A stretch of 36,485 nucleotides of DNA, from NCBI RefSeq assembly GCF_014646875.1, contig NZ_BMOC01000020.1, forward strand, positions 1-36,485, in the 5' to 3' direction. The notes beneath the pieces were generated by a model that saw only the letters and a list, made by a program, of their open reading frames with translations, did no database searches and had not been told where the DNA came from. A program made the position numbers and the translations under genes. This stretch comes from Halobellus salinus (GTDB lineage: Archaea > Halobacteriota > Halobacteria > Halobacteriales > Haloferacaceae). Below, in pieces: positions 25,166 to 33,692 of the stretch. The first letter of the stretch is position 1; every line of letters begins with the position of its first letter.

Positions 25166-25989
25166 GGGCAGCCCCCCCGGTCGTCGCCGTCCGGCCCGTC
25201 GGTCAGTCGCCGCCGGTAGTCCGGGAGGGTGTCGTCCTGCATCACTGCGGTCCGGCCCCCGTCGACGACCAGGGTCGTGCCGGTGACGAACCCGGCGTCG
25301 TCGCTGGCGAGGAACGCGACCGCCGCCGCAACGTCGTCGGGCGTTCCGAGCCGCCCGACCGGGTGGAGCGACGCCAGTTCCCGCCGCCTGTCGCCACTCA
25401 TCTCCGACACCGTCCGCTCGATCGCGATCCATCCGGGGTTGACGGTGTTCACCCGAACGTGTGGCCCGAGGTCTAGCGCCATGGCCCGGGTCATCCCGTT
25501 GATGCCCGCCTTGACCGCGTTGTACGGGAACATCTCCGGCATCGTGAGGAACGCGTGGTTCGAGGAGGTGTTGACGATCGCGCCCGCACCCATACGGCTG
25601 GCCGCCTCCTTTGCGCACAGCCAGAACGCCCGGAAATCGGTCTCGACGACGAGTTCCCACTCCTCGGTTGTCGCCTCCGCGACGCTCGTTTCGGTTTCGA
25701 CCCCGGCGTTGTTCACGAGCACGTCGACTCCGCCGTAGGTGTCGGCCGCCGCCTCGAACAGCGCCGCGATGTCGTCGCGGTCGCGCATGTCCGCACGGAC
25801 GAACGTGGCCACCCCACCGGCCTCGCGGATCGCGTCGACGGTGCGTTCGCCCGCCTCGCGAGTGCGTCCAGTCACGACAACCCTCGCTCCTTCGCGTGCG
25901 AGTCGTTTTGCGACGCCAGCGCCGATGCCGCGGGTGGATCCGGTGACGACCGCGACGCGGTCTTCGAATCTGTGTGCCGACACGGTCAC
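25162..25989 (-). CDS. SDR-family dehydrogenase, probable D-galactose 1-dehydrogenase
   Basis: A classical short-chain dehydrogenase of about 275 residues: NAD(P) loop VTGSTRGIGAGVA, Arg in VVVTGRTREAG (favouring NADP), VLVNNAGVE, catalytic Ser in IVNTSSNHAF, YNAVKAG (Tyr/Lys), and NTVNPGWI. The start is probably the GTG at 25989 (GTGA overlap with dgoD stop); GTG 25992 and 25983 are alternatives. In a galactose cluster the missing step is oxidation of galactose to galactonolactone. The SDR is the only dehydrogenase present, so I assign it by context. Other SDRs with this fold act on many sugars and alcohols, so the substrate is inferred. Confidence 0.72.
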
Positions 25990-27137
25990 CACTCCGCGAC
26001 GCTGCCGTCCTCGTGGCGCCAGACCGGGTTGTGCCAGTCAATCTCGTCGGACAATTCCCGGACGCGCCGCTCGTCGATGTCGATTCCCAGCCCGGGGTCG
26101 GTCGGGAGTTCGACGTACCCGTCGTGGTACTCGAACACCGACGGGTCCGAGAGGTAGTCGAGAACGTCGCTCCCCTGGTTGTAGTGGATGTCCAGGCTCT
26201 GCTCTTGGATGAGCACGTTGGGTGAACACGCGTCGACCTGGACACATGCCGCGAGCGCGATCGGTCCGAGCGGGCAGTGGGGCGCCATCGCCACGTCGTA
26301 CGCCTCGGCCATCCCCACGATCTTTTTCACCTCGGTGATGCCGCCGGCGTGTGAGAGGTCGGGTTGGATCACGTCGACCGACCCGTTCTCGAACACCTGC
26401 TTGAAATCCCACCGGGAGTACATGCGTTCGCCGGTCGCGATCGGGATCGACGTCTTCGCTGCGAGTTCCGGCAGCCAGTCGTTGTGCTCGGGGAGCACCG
26501 GCTCTTCGACGAACATCGGCTCGTAGGGTTCCAGAGCCTGCGTGAGCCGCTTCGCCATCGGTTTCGACACGCGGCCGTGGAAATCGACGCCGATGTCGAC
26601 CTCGGGACCGACCGCGTCGCGGACGGTCGCGATCCGCTCGCGGGCGGCGTCGACCGCGCCGGGGGTGTCGATCCGCCGGAGTTCCGCCGTCGCGTTCATC
26701 TTCAGTGCCGTGAACCCCTCTTCGACCTTCTCTTCGGCCGCCTGGGCGACGCCTTCCGGACGGTCCCCGCCGACCCACTGGTACACCCGCACCCGGTTCC
26801 GGGCGGGGCCGCCGAGGAGGTCGTAGACCGGCGCGCCGAACTGCTTGCCCTTGAGGTCCCACAGCGCCTGGTCGATCCCCGCGATGGCCGACATGAGGAC
26901 CGGGCCGCCGCGGTAGAACCCGCCGCGGTACATCGTCTGCCAGTGGTCCTCGATCGGCGCCGGATCCTCGCCGAGCAGGTACGTATCGAGCAGCTCCTCG
27001 ACGGCGGTCTCGACCGTCCGGGCTCTGCCTTCGACGACCGGCTCGCCCCAGCCGACGCGACCGTCGCTCGTCTCGATCCGGAGGAAGAGCCACCGCGGTG
27101 GCACCTGATACAGGTCGTAGTCGACGATCCGCGTCAT
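25986..27137 (-). CDS. dgoD: D-galactonate dehydratase, enolase superfamily
   Basis: A 383-residue enolase-superfamily enzyme strikingly like the bacterial DgoD along its full length: PPRWLFLRIETSDG, GWGEPVVEGRARTVE, YRGGFYRGGPVLMSAIAGID, VDFHGRVSKPMAKR, MFVEEPVLPEH, APHCPLGPIALAAC, LSHAGGITE and the C-terminus NPVWRHEDGSVAEW. Metal ligands Asp185, Glu211 and Glu237 and catalytic His187 and His287 are each two positions beyond the E. coli residues as I remember them. It dehydrates D-galactonate to 2-keto-3-deoxygalactonate. It overlaps both neighbours by 4 nt. This gene most firmly fixes the locus as galactose metabolism. Confidence 0.94.
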   Translation of the reverse strand: MTRIVDYDLYQVPPRWLFLRIETSDGRVGWGEPVVEGRARTVETAVEELLDTYLLGEDPAPIEDHWQTMYRGGFYRGGPVLMSAIAGIDQALWDLKGKQFGAPVYDLLGGPARNRVRVYQWVGGDRPEGVAQAAEEKVEEGFTALKMNATAELRRIDTPGAVDAARERIATVRDAVGPEVDIGVDFHGRVSKPMAKRLTQALEPYEPMFVEEPVLPEHNDWLPELAAKTSIPIATGERMYSRWDFKQVFENGSVDVIQPDLSHAGGITEVKKIVGMAEAYDVAMAPHCPLGPIALAACVQVDACSPNVLIQEQSLDIHYNQGSDVLDYLSDPSVFEYHDGYVELPTDPGLGIDIDERRVRELSDEIDWHNPVWRHEDGSVAEW

Positions 27138-28330
27138 TCGACCGTCTCCTCCATCCGGTCGTCGTTCGACCCGGTGTCCGGACCCGTGCCGGTGGTGGAC
27201 TCGACGCCCTCCCGGTTCGGGATGGAATCGGGCGTCGTGGGGACCTCCCCGTCGCGTTTCGTTTTCAGCGACGCGCCCGTTTCGGGGTCGAACAGGTACA
27301 GCGCCGCCTCGTCGAAGGCAAACGACACCGACTCCCCGGGGTGTGGTCGGTTCGTCGGGTCGATGCGGGCGGTGACCTCCTGTTCGCCGAGCGTGGCGTA
27401 GAGGAAGTTCTCGTTGCCCATCGGTTCGAGCACGTTCACCCCTAGCTTGATGCCGTTGTCGACGAGTTGGATGTCCTCGGGCCGGATCCCCACACGGACC
27501 GTGCGTAGCCCCTCGACCGGGTCGGTCTCCGAGAGGTGGTAGCTGAACTCCCCGGGGCCGTCAAGACGCGCGCCGTCGACGGTTGCGTCGAAGACGTTGA
27601 TGCTGGGTGAGCCGATGAAGTCGGCCACGAACTCGTTTACCGGGTCGCGGTACACTTCTTCGGCGGTCCCGACCTGCTGGAGCGTCCCCCCGTTCATGAC
27701 GGCGATCCGGTCACCCATCGCCATCGCCTCGGTCTGGTCGTGGGTGACGTACACCGTCGTCACGTCGAGTTCGTGCTGGAGCGTCTGGAGCTCCGTCCGC
27801 ATCTGTGAGCGGAGTTTCGCGTCGAGGTTCGAGAGGGGTTCGTCCATGAGGAACGCCTCGGGGTCCCGGATGATCGCTCGCCCCAGCGCGACCCGCTGCT
27901 GCTGCCCGCCGGAGAGTTCCTTCGGCTTCTGACCGAGGAGCTCTTCGATCCCCAGCATCTCCGCGACGTCTTCGACCTGCTGGTCGATCTCCGCGGCGGG
28001 GAGTTTCGTCGAGAGTTTCAGCCCGAAGCCGAGGTTCCGGCGCACGTCCATGTGCGGGTAGAGCGCGTAGTTCTGGAACACCATCGCGACGTCGCGCTCC
28101 CGGGCGCGGAGCCCGGTCACGTCGCGGTCGCCGAAGGTGATCCGGCCGCTGGTGACGTCCTCGAGCCCGGCGACACACCGGAGGGTTGTGGTCTTTCCAC
28201 ACCCCGAGGGACCGACTAAGACCAGGAACTCGCCGTCCCGGATCTCCAAGTCGACATCCTCGACCGCGAGGATCTTGTCTCCACCACTACCGAACTCCTT
28301 GCGTACCGTATCGAGTGTTATGCGTGACAT
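27134..28330 (-). CDS. Sugar ABC transporter ATP-binding protein (MalK/UgpC type)
   Basis: A 398-residue ABC ATPase. Walker A GPSGCGKT (40-47), Q-loop FQNYALYPHM, signature LSGGQQQ (139-145), Walker B AFLMDEPLSNLDAK (159-172), switch His in YVTHDQTEAM. The C-terminal TOBE/OB domains (about 240-370; VRVGIRPEDIQLVDNG) are as in MalK, which energises CUT1 oligosaccharide importers. An acidic tail follows. ATG at 28330; the stop overlaps dgoD (ATGA), and the gap to the upstream permease is 9 nt. One ATPase copy dimerises to drive the two permeases. Such ATPases can serve several transporters. Confidence 0.93.
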   Translation of the reverse strand: MSRITLDTVRKEFGSGGDKILAVEDVDLEIRDGEFLVLVGPSGCGKTTTLRCVAGLEDVTSGRITFGDRDVTGLRARERDVAMVFQNYALYPHMDVRRNLGFGLKLSTKLPAAEIDQQVEDVAEMLGIEELLGQKPKELSGGQQQRVALGRAIIRDPEAFLMDEPLSNLDAKLRSQMRTELQTLQHELDVTTVYVTHDQTEAMAMGDRIAVMNGGTLQQVGTAEEVYRDPVNEFVADFIGSPSINVFDATVDGARLDGPGEFSYHLSETDPVEGLRTVRVGIRPEDIQLVDNGIKLGVNVLEPMGNENFLYATLGEQEVTARIDPTNRPHPGESVSFAFDEAALYLFDPETGASLKTKRDGEVPTTPDSIPNREGVESTTGTGPDTGSNDDRMEETVE

Positions 28331-28339
28331 AGGTGTCCG

Positions 28340-29263
28340 TTACTCCTTGACCGACCCCGCGAGGATGCCGCTGACGAACTGTTTCTGCAGGAACAAAAAC
28401 AGGATGAAGATCGGGATGATCGACAGGGTGGCGGCAACCATGATCTGGTCGTAGTAGACGCGCTGTGCGCCGACGAGTTGGTTGATCGCGACCGGAATGG
28501 TGTATTTCCCCTGATCCAGGATGACCAGCGGGAACAGAAACAGGTTCCACTGGAACAGAAACAGGATGATCGACAGCGCCGCTAACGAGGATTTCATAGT
28601 CGGCAGCGCGATCTTGTAGTACAGCTGAAACTCCGTGGCGCCGTCCATGCGCGCCGACTCCAACAGCGCGTCGGGGATTGACCGCATGTTCTGTCGCATG
28701 AGGAAGATCCCAAGGGGGTTCGCGAGCCACGGCAGGATGATCGCCCAGTAGCTGTTGGTCAGCCCGATCTGGCTCACGAGCAGGAACAGCGGGATCACGA
28801 GCAGCTGGATCGGGAGGATCAGCGTGGCCAGGATGGCGTAGAAGATGGGCTGTTTGAACCGGAACTCGTATTTCGCGAACGCGAACCCCGCCATCGAACA
28901 CAGGAGCAACGACAGGATAGTGTACACTCCGGCGATGAAGATGCTGCTCTCGATTGCACCCATGTTCCAGAGGTTCCAGAAGTCGTACGCGAAGTACACG
29001 GGTCCGAGATCAACGTACTGTGTCATCTCCCCGACGTGGCCCACGAACTGGACGTTCTCCCGCGCCCGCAACGCCCCGAAGTTCCCAAGGAAGCTGTCGC
29101 CCGGAATCAGTCGCGGATCGGTTGAGGAGAGAAACTCCGACTCCTTGAGAGTCGACGCAACGAAGATCCAGTACAGCGGCACCAGTGTCGTCACCGCCCC
29201 GAGCAGAATGAACCCGTAGGTGAGGAACTGCCAGACGGCCTCCCGCCGGGTCTCCTCACGCAT
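28340..29263 (-). CDS. Sugar ABC permease, MalG type
   Basis: About 307 residues, six membrane segments. After a short N-terminal REETRREAVWQFL the first helix is FILLGAVTTLVPLYWIFVAS. The EAA loop that docks the ATPase is DALLESARMDGATEFQLYYKIALP, a standard CUT1 form. The last segments are LAALSIILFLFQWNLFLFPLVIL and AATLSIIPIFILFLFLQKQFV with the C-terminal SGILAGSVKE typical of MalG proteins. The start is taken as ATG 29263 (8-nt overlap with upstream stop); GTG 29272 is an alternative. Partner of the MalF-type gene upstream. Confidence 0.92.
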   Translation of the reverse strand: MREETRREAVWQFLTYGFILLGAVTTLVPLYWIFVASTLKESEFLSSTDPRLIPGDSFLGNFGALRARENVQFVGHVGEMTQYVDLGPVYFAYDFWNLWNMGAIESSIFIAGVYTILSLLLCSMAGFAFAKYEFRFKQPIFYAILATLILPIQLLVIPLFLLVSQIGLTNSYWAIILPWLANPLGIFLMRQNMRSIPDALLESARMDGATEFQLYYKIALPTMKSSLAALSIILFLFQWNLFLFPLVILDQGKYTIPVAINQLVGAQRVYYDQIMVAATLSIIPIFILFLFLQKQFVSGILAGSVKE

Positions 29264-30269
29264 CGGACTCACCGCCGACGTTGAGTTGGATCGCCGAGAG
29301 GACGCTGACGATCGCGATCAGAACGTACGTGAGCGCGCTGGCGTACCCCAGCCGGAAGTCGATGAACGCCGCCTGGTAGATGTACTGGACGATGGTGATC
29401 GTCGAATCCAGCGGCGCGCCGCCACCGTTGATGATCACCGGTTCGCTGAACAGTTTGAACGTGCCGATCGTGGAGGTGACGAACACGAAAAGCAGGACGG
29501 GTCGGAGCTGTGGGACGGTGACGTACCGGAACTTCTGGATCCGGGTCGCGCCGTCGATCTCCGCGGCCTCGTACAGCTGCTGTGGGATGTTCTGGAGCCC
29601 GGCGAGCAGGATGATCATGTTGTAGCCGGTCCACCGCCAGGTCACCGCGCCCACGATCGTCATCCGCGACCAAAACGAACTCGTCAGCCACGGAATCGCT
29701 GGAAGTCCGACCGATGTCAGGAGGTAGTTCACCAGCCCGGCGTCCTGCATCATGAGCAGAAACACAGTGGAGTACGCCACCAGGTTCGCCGACACCGGCA
29801 GCGCGAGGACCGTTCGGAAGAGCCCTCGGAGCCGCACGAACGACGCGTCAAGCGCGACTGCGAACAACAACGCCAACGCGACCATGATGGGCACCTGCAC
29901 CACCAGGATGAACGTGGTGTTGAAAAGCGCTTGGTGGAACAGCGAGTCGGAGAACATGGCGGCGTAGTTCGCGAGCCCCACGAACTCGAGGTCGGCGATA
30001 CTGGTCAGTCGGTAGGTCAAAAAGCCGGTGTCGATCCACAGCAGCGTGTCGTTCCCGACGCCGTTGAATCTGAAAAACGAGAGGTAGAAGGTGTAGACGA
30101 TCGGAAACGCGAGGAACACGCCGAACAGAACGAACGCGGGGAGCAGGAAGACATACCCCACGATACCCTCACCCGGCGTCGGGACGAGTTCGCCAACAGA
30201 CTGACGGGCAAAACGGAGCCGGTCGCGAACTGAGGGGTCGGGCCCCGGCAGGGAGTCACGGGTAGCCAT
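29256..30269 (-). CDS. Sugar ABC permease, MalF type
   Basis: A 337-residue permease with six or seven membrane segments. The first long helix is GYVFLLPAFVLFGVFLAFPIVYTFYLSFF, typical of MalF/UgpA. The EAA loop is IPQQLYEAAEIDGATRIQKFRYVTVPQLRP. The sequence IINGGGAPLDSTITIVQYIYQAAF before the last helix is also typical. The N-terminal 30 residues are cytoplasmic. ATG 30269 lies 9 nt after the binding-protein stop. It forms the heterodimeric channel with the MalG-type protein. Confidence 0.92.
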   Translation of the reverse strand: MATRDSLPGPDPSVRDRLRFARQSVGELVPTPGEGIVGYVFLLPAFVLFGVFLAFPIVYTFYLSFFRFNGVGNDTLLWIDTGFLTYRLTSIADLEFVGLANYAAMFSDSLFHQALFNTTFILVVQVPIMVALALLFAVALDASFVRLRGLFRTVLALPVSANLVAYSTVFLLMMQDAGLVNYLLTSVGLPAIPWLTSSFWSRMTIVGAVTWRWTGYNMIILLAGLQNIPQQLYEAAEIDGATRIQKFRYVTVPQLRPVLLFVFVTSTIGTFKLFSEPVIINGGGAPLDSTITIVQYIYQAAFIDFRLGYASALTYVLIAIVSVLSAIQLNVGGESDA

Positions 30270-30278
30270 CGGAGGTCC

Positions 30279-31667
30279 CTAAGCCAGGTCGCGGTCGGTT
30301 CGGTCTGCTACCTGTTGTGCCGCGGCGTCGACTGCCTCCTTGGGAGTCTTGTCGCCGGCCATCATGTCCCGGAAGTGGGTGTTGATCGCCTTGGTCACTT
30401 CGGGGGTGTCGACCGTGTACCGGTACGGGCTGATCTCCGGAGCGATGTCCGCGAACATGCGACCCGCGGGCTGGCCGTCCAGGAACTCGTGTGGCTCGTC
30501 GTACGCCTCGGAGTCGTAGGTGGTCTCGAGCGCCGGGAAGATACCGAACTCCCGGTACATCGTGAGTTGGTTCTCCGGGCGGCCCAGGGCGAACGACATG
30601 TAGTCCCACGCCCGGCGCGCTGTCTCCTCGGAGACCTGCGCGGGGATTGTGACATTCGACCCACCCCAGTTCGTCGCACGCGACCCCCCGGACTCGACGG
30701 CCGGCGGCTTGAACACGCCCCAGTTGCCGGAGGTGTCGCCGAGTTCAGCTTTCAGCGTGCCCTCCATCCACGCGCCCGCGGTGAGGCTTGCAGTGGTTCC
30801 CTCTCCGAAGGCGGTGAACCACGACGACGACCACGACGCGACATCGTTGGCAACGCCCGAGTCGCGGATCCGATTGAGGATGCGCGCGACTTGGAGGCTC
30901 TTGTCTGAGTGAATGTTGACCTCGCCGTTCGAGGTGAACGGCTGCCCACCGATCTGCCGGTACATCATGCGCCAGAGCCCGTCGTAGTCGTTCGACGGGA
31001 GGTTGAGGAGGTACTGGTCGTCGGGGAGCTTTTCACCTTCCTCGATATACTCGTCCCACGTCTCCACGGAATCGGCGTCGATATCGTGCTCGTCAAGCAC
31101 GTCGCGACGGTAGAACGTCCCGACAGGGCCGATATCCCACGGGAGCGCGAACGTCCCCGCATCCGACTCGAGTGGGCCCCACTTGCCTTCGACGAACTCG
31201 CCTTTGATCCCGGAGTCTTCAAGCCACGCGGAGATGTCACGGAGGCCACCGGTACTGACCCACGACGCGGCGTCGACACTCTCCATCATTGACGCCGCCG
31301 GCGCGCCGGACCCCGAGAGCAGCGTCGATTTGAACTTGTCTTTCAGGTCCGCGCGCCCGATCTGGTTGATCGACACGGCCCCGCCGTTTGCCTCCTCGTA
31401 CGGCTCGTCGACGAGATCGAGGGACTTTGCGGCGACGTCCCACCCCCACACCTCGATCGAATCCGCCATCGCCGGCCCGCTGGCCGCCGTGGTCTCGGCG
31501 TCGGTACTGCCGCCCGAACTCATACTGTCGCTCGATTCGGTTGTCTGCGTCGACGACGACCCCGGGTCGCCGGTCCCGGCACACCCGGCCAGTCCAGCGA
31601 GTCCCGCGAGGCCGACTCCTTTGAGAACTCGACGCCGTCCGACCGAATTCCTGTCATTATTTGTCAT
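30279..31667 (-). CDS. Extracellular sugar-binding Tat lipoprotein
   Basis: A 462-residue periplasmic-type binding protein (family 1, CUT1). The signal is a Tat lipoprotein peptide: GRRRVLKG twin-arginine motif, hydrophobic VGLAGLAGLAG, lipobox ending at Cys29, then a Ser/Thr-rich tether as in haloarchaeal surface lipoproteins. The mature fold starts SIEVWGWDVAAKSLDLV; WDIGPVGTFYRRDVL and NWGGSNVTIPAQVSEE are typical of oligosaccharide binders. It starts at ATG 31667 (ATG 31679 is possible; the TATA box at about 31703 fits 31667 with a very short leader). It is the first gene of the operon. Its ligand is inferred to be an alpha- or beta-galactoside. Confidence 0.9.
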   Translation of the reverse strand: MTNNDRNSVGRRRVLKGVGLAGLAGLAGCAGTGDPGSSSTQTTESSDSMSSGGSTDAETTAASGPAMADSIEVWGWDVAAKSLDLVDEPYEEANGGAVSINQIGRADLKDKFKSTLLSGSGAPAASMMESVDAASWVSTGGLRDISAWLEDSGIKGEFVEGKWGPLESDAGTFALPWDIGPVGTFYRRDVLDEHDIDADSVETWDEYIEEGEKLPDDQYLLNLPSNDYDGLWRMMYRQIGGQPFTSNGEVNIHSDKSLQVARILNRIRDSGVANDVASWSSSWFTAFGEGTTASLTAGAWMEGTLKAELGDTSGNWGVFKPPAVESGGSRATNWGGSNVTIPAQVSEETARRAWDYMSFALGRPENQLTMYREFGIFPALETTYDSEAYDEPHEFLDGQPAGRMFADIAPEISPYRYTVDTPEVTKAINTHFRDMMAGDKTPKEAVDAAAQQVADRTDRDLA

Positions 31668-31679
31668 AATGATCCTCAT

Positions 31680-31976
31680 CCAGTATGTGGGAAAACGCGT
31701 ATTTAAAAGTTTGGTATCTCTCGGTTAGAACACGCGTTAGAAGCCATCTATCGGTGTTTTTGATTAGCGAGAGAACGTATTCATATTTGTTGTGTTTGGT
31801 ATCGGTGAACGAAATCTCTGTTGGGAAGTCACGATATCGGGCGGTAAGACGCCCCTACAGCCTACTAACCCGCATAACCCGGAAATCGCCGCATACGTCA
31901 TTATTTATCACTATTTACCGAGTGTGTTTCCTGTTACTGAACAGATTTTAAGACCTTCCGGCACGGACTACCGGGT
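31680..31976. promoter_or_regulatory. AT-rich divergent control region of the galactoside locus
   Basis: This 297-bp gap is much richer in A/T than its flanks. On the minus strand ACTTTTAAATACGCG (about 31697-31711) carries the operon's TATA box. On the plus strand GATTTTAAGA (31944-31953) is the IclR gene's TATA box, about 27 nt before its GTG. Directly before it, CTGTTACTGAACAG (31931-31944) is an inverted repeat with 5-bp arms, a candidate operator. ACTGAACAG recurs at 32839-32847, upstream of the aldolase gene. Confidence 0.6.
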
Positions 31977-32732
31977 GTGACCGAGTATCCGGTCGGGTCG
32001 GTACGCACGACTGCTCGTGTCGTCCGCGCGCTGGAGGACAACAGGGAGGCGGGTGTCACGGAACTCGCCGACGAACTCAACGTCTCGAAGGCGTCGGTCC
32101 ACAACCACCTCACGACGCTGGAGCGGCTGGGGGTTGTTGTCTCCGACGCGGGGCGGTACCGACTCGGCCTCCGGTTCCTCGACATCGGGATCGGCGTGCG
32201 TGACGGGATGGAACTCCACCGGATCGCCCGCCCCGAAGTCGACGGACTCGCACAATCAACGGGCGAGGCAACTGCGTTGGTGGTCCCGGAGCACAACGAG
32301 GCGGTCTACGCTGCCGTCGAGACGTCAAGCCGGAACGATCGCCGCATCCGGCTGGGCAGTCGGGCCCCACTCCACGCGACCGCCGCCGGCAAGGTCGTCC
32401 TCGCGTACCGATCCCGGGAGGCGGTCGAAGAGTACGTCGAAACGGTCGGCCTCGACCCCGAGACCGACCGGACGATCAGCAACCGGTCGGAACTTCACAC
32501 CGAACTCCGGTCGGTCACCGACCGCGGGTTGGCGTTCGATCGTGGCGAACTGTTCGACGGGATGCGGTCTGTTGCCGCACCGGTCAGACGCGGTGACGAC
32601 ACGGACGCGCTCGCGGGGGCGCTCACTGTCTTGGGTCCCGCAGAGCGGCTGTCGGGGAAGCGTCTCGAAGAGGACCTCCCGGGGATGGTACTCAGCGCCG
32701 CCAAACGGGTTGAACTCGAACTCGCGGACTGA
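31977..32732 (+). CDS. IclR-family transcriptional regulator of the galactoside locus
   Basis: A 251-residue regulator. The N-terminal winged helix has TTARVVRALEDNREAGVTELADELNVSKASVHNHLTTLE, then a beta wing (GRYRLGLRFLDIG). The C-terminal IclR effector domain (about 70-245) has APLHATAAGKVVLAY and GLAFDRGELFDGMRSVAAPV. The start is GTG 31977 (GTG ACC GAG TAT), with TATA box GATTTTAAGA about 27 nt upstream. In haloarchaea the IclR-type XacR activates xylose genes, so activation of the operon by a galactose-pathway metabolite is plausible. Divergent position and the shared ACTGAACAG motif support local control. Confidence 0.88.
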   Translation: MTEYPVGSVRTTARVVRALEDNREAGVTELADELNVSKASVHNHLTTLERLGVVVSDAGRYRLGLRFLDIGIGVRDGMELHRIARPEVDGLAQSTGEATALVVPEHNEAVYAAVETSSRNDRRIRLGSRAPLHATAAGKVVLAYRSREAVEEYVETVGLDPETDRTISNRSELHTELRSVTDRGLAFDRGELFDGMRSVAAPVRRGDDTDALAGALTVLGPAERLSGKRLEEDLPGMVLSAAKRVELELAD

Positions 32733-32836
32733 GTCGGCGTCGGGCAGTGGCTGTCAGCCGGTGTCCCTCCCACCGCCGGCCGTTGGTTGTCCTTCTTGGG
32801 GGCGTGGCGTCGGTCGTACGGCTGGGGTATTTATCC

Positions 32837-32853
32837 AGACTGAACAGTTTTCT
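32837..32853 (+). promoter_or_regulatory. Candidate operator upstream of the aldolase gene
   Basis: AGACTGAACAGTTTTCTGT repeats the 9-mer ACTGAACAG seen at 31936-31944 and contains ACAG-TTTT-CTGT as a short inverted repeat. It lies about 70 nt before the TATA box of the KDPG aldolase gene. Proposed as an IclR-type binding site only because the same motif occurs in the divergent control region. Confidence 0.35.
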
Positions 32854-32915
32854 GTGACTCGCGATCGGTTAGTATGAATGAACAGTACCGCAACCAGCGG
32901 GCCCGTTCGTCGGGC

Positions 32916-32924
32916 GATTTATAC
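32916..32924 (+). promoter_or_regulatory. TATA box of the KDPG-type aldolase gene
   Basis: GATTTATAC at 32916-32924, centred about 26-27 nt before GTG 32947. It supports that GTG as a leaderless start instead of the ATG at 32878. Confidence 0.5.
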
Positions 32925-32946
32925 TGCCGACTCCGGACGAGAACAC

Positions 32947-33600
32947 GTGACTAGACACCACCACACCTGCTTTGACCGCCTGCTTGAGACCGGAGTCGTG
33001 GGAATCCTCAGAGGCGTCCCCGCAGGTCAGACCGTCGAAGTCGCCGACGCGCTACTCACCGGAGGCGTCGACGTGGTTGAGGTGACCGCCGACACCGACG
33101 GCGCCCTCGACAGCATCAGTCACCTCCGCGAGACCTTCGATCGATCCGACCTCCTCGTCGGGGCGGGAACCGTGCTGGACAGCGAGACCGCGGGAGCGGC
33201 ACTGCGCGCGGGCGCGGAGTTCGTCGTGACCCCGAGTTTCGATCCGGGGGTGGTCGACACGTGCAACCGGTACGGGGCCGTCGTGGTGCCGGGCGTGATG
33301 ACGCCAACCGAGGCGGTCACCGCCTACGAGGCGGGCGCGGACGCGCTGAAGATGTTCCCCGCCGCGACGCTCGGTCCCAGCCACGTGCGGAGCCTGAAGG
33401 GGCCGCTCCCGCAACTGCCGTTGTTCCCCACCGGCGGTGTCTCGCTCGACAACGTTACGGAGTTCGTCGACGCCGGGGCCGACGGGGTCGGTGTCGGCAG
33501 TTCGCTTGTCGACAGTGACGCCGTCGCTGCCGAGGAGTACGGGACGCTGACGGACCGCGCCACATCGTTCCGAACGGCTGTCGAGTCGGCCCGGCAGTGA
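32947..33600 (+). CDS. 2-keto-3-deoxy-6-phospho(gluconate/galactonate) aldolase
   Basis: A 217-residue class I aldolase of the KDPG/KHG (DgoA) family. It has Glu45 in VDVVEVTADTDGAL, the phosphate loop LLVGAGTVL (69-77), FVVTPSFDPGVV, VVPGVMTPTEAV, Schiff-base Lys135 in GADALKMFPA, and FPTGGVSLDNV. It cleaves KDPGal to pyruvate and glyceraldehyde 3-phosphate. The start is GTG 32947 because a TATA box sits 27 nt before it; the longer frame from ATG 32878 would place that box inside the gene. Next to dgoD and a KDG kinase it fits the last De Ley-Doudoroff step. It could also act on KDPG. Confidence 0.88.
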   Translation: MTRHHHTCFDRLLETGVVGILRGVPAGQTVEVADALLTGGVDVVEVTADTDGALDSISHLRETFDRSDLLVGAGTVLDSETAGAALRAGAEFVVTPSFDPGVVDTCNRYGAVVVPGVMTPTEAVTAYEAGADALKMFPAATLGPSHVRSLKGPLPQLPLFPTGGVSLDNVTEFVDAGADGVGVGSSLVDSDAVAAEEYGTLTDRATSFRTAVESARQ

Positions 33601-33662
33601 AGGAGCCGTCTGCCGCGCAACCACGGAACACGGACACACTCCGGATATGGACGATACGCACC

Positions 33663-33670
33663 CTTATGTA
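33663..33670 (+). promoter_or_regulatory. TATA-like box of the KDG kinase gene
   Basis: CTTATGTA, about 26 nt before ATG 33693. The kinase therefore probably has its own leaderless promoter, although it is only 92 bp downstream of the aldolase. Confidence 0.45.
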
Positions 33671-33692
33671 GACCCTCGGTGAATTCGCGGCC

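Noticed and set aside
32878-33600. Longer start of the aldolase at ATG 32878
   Set aside because: It would place a good TATA box (32916-32924) inside the gene and add 23 residues not typical of the family; GTG 32947 is 26-27 nt from that box.
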